NCBI GenBank assembly: GCA_031381685.1
Contig: JANMYF010000261.1
Span: 1-6,938 of the forward strand
Source: JANLQX01 sp031381685
Lineage (GTDB): Bacteria; Actinomycetota; Acidimicrobiia; Acidimicrobiales; JANYDT01
DNA length: 6,938 bases
Reading direction: 5' to 3'
Under the pieces are notes generated by a model, which searched no databases, was not told where the DNA came from, and saw only the letters and a program-made list of their open reading frames with translations. The position numbers were made by a program, and so were the translations under genes. Shown here piece after piece: positions 6,900-6,938 of this stretch (the first letter of the stretch is position 1; every line of letters starts with the position of its first letter).

Positions 6900-6938
6900 A
6901 TGGGTCCTTGCGATGATCTCACCCGGAACACGAGCGTC
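6900..6938 (+). CDS. Possible start of another gene, cut by the window end
   Basis: An ATG at 6900 has GAGAGG (6886-6891) 8 nt upstream and stays open for 13 codons (MGPCDDLTRNTSV) to the window end. The residues match no family I recognise and do not look like the start of a DppF ATPase. Thirteen open codons prove little. Another + strand ATG at 6913 is also open. On the opposite strand a frame entering at 6937 ends with a stop at 6881-6883, so the region could instead be the tail of a convergent gene. Confidence 0.2.
   Translation, partial: MGPCDDLTRNTSV

Noticed and set aside
6827..6916. Small + strand frame starting at TTG after the operon, considered as a DppF start
   Set aside because: It stops after 29 codons and does not resemble the N-terminus of an ABC ATPase.
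6609..6938. Minus-strand frame running in from the window end, possible convergent gene
   Set aside because: It would overlap the conserved C-terminal extension of the ATPase by more than 200 bp and has no recognisable content.
1..6938. CRISPR arrays, tRNA or rRNA genes, insertion sequences
   Set aside because: I saw no spaced direct repeats, no tRNA-like cloverleaf arms, no rRNA signatures and no transposase motifs or terminal repeats in the window.

Overview
The window reads as GC-rich bacterial DNA with strongly G/C-biased third codon positions. All confident genes are on the + strand. The STAND-type LuxR regulator, the Lys/Ala/Pro linker of the binding protein and the fused permease-ATPase together suggest a high-GC actinobacterium. 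That assignment is an inference from style, not from a marker gene.

Layout. (1) Positions 1-1977 hold the C-terminal 658 residues of a large LuxR-family regulator; its start lies upstream of the window. A perfect 9-bp hairpin begins one or two bases after its stop codon. (2) Positions 1978-2139 are a 162-bp gap containing that hairpin, a second short inverted repeat and a strikingly A/C-rich leader. (3) Positions 2140-6820 are a compact operon for an ABC importer of the peptide/nickel/opine (Dpp/Opp) class. It encodes a secreted family-5 solute-binding protein (2140-3798), a DppB-type permease (3813-4790), and a single 677-residue polypeptide joining a DppC-type permease to a DppD-type ATPase (4787-6820). 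Spacing is 14 nt between the first two genes, and there is a 4-nt ATGA overlap between the last two, so translation is probably coupled. (4) Positions 6821-6938 hold no gene I can name, only two inverted repeats and a possible start of another gene.

How it should work: the binding protein captures an oligopeptide or similar solute outside the cell and delivers it to the two-permease channel, and the ATPase drives import. The second ATPase (DppF type) usual in this family does not appear immediately downstream. The transporter may therefore run on two copies of the fused ATPase, or borrow or encode a partner elsewhere. The substrate cannot be read from the sequence. The upstream regulator could control the operon, but only its position suggests this.

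I did not find a clearly undescribed system. The items most worth a second look are the permease-ATPase fusion without an adjacent partner ATPase, a good internal ribosome-binding site and GTG exactly at the fusion junction, and the A/C-rich leader lacking any TA dinucleotide.
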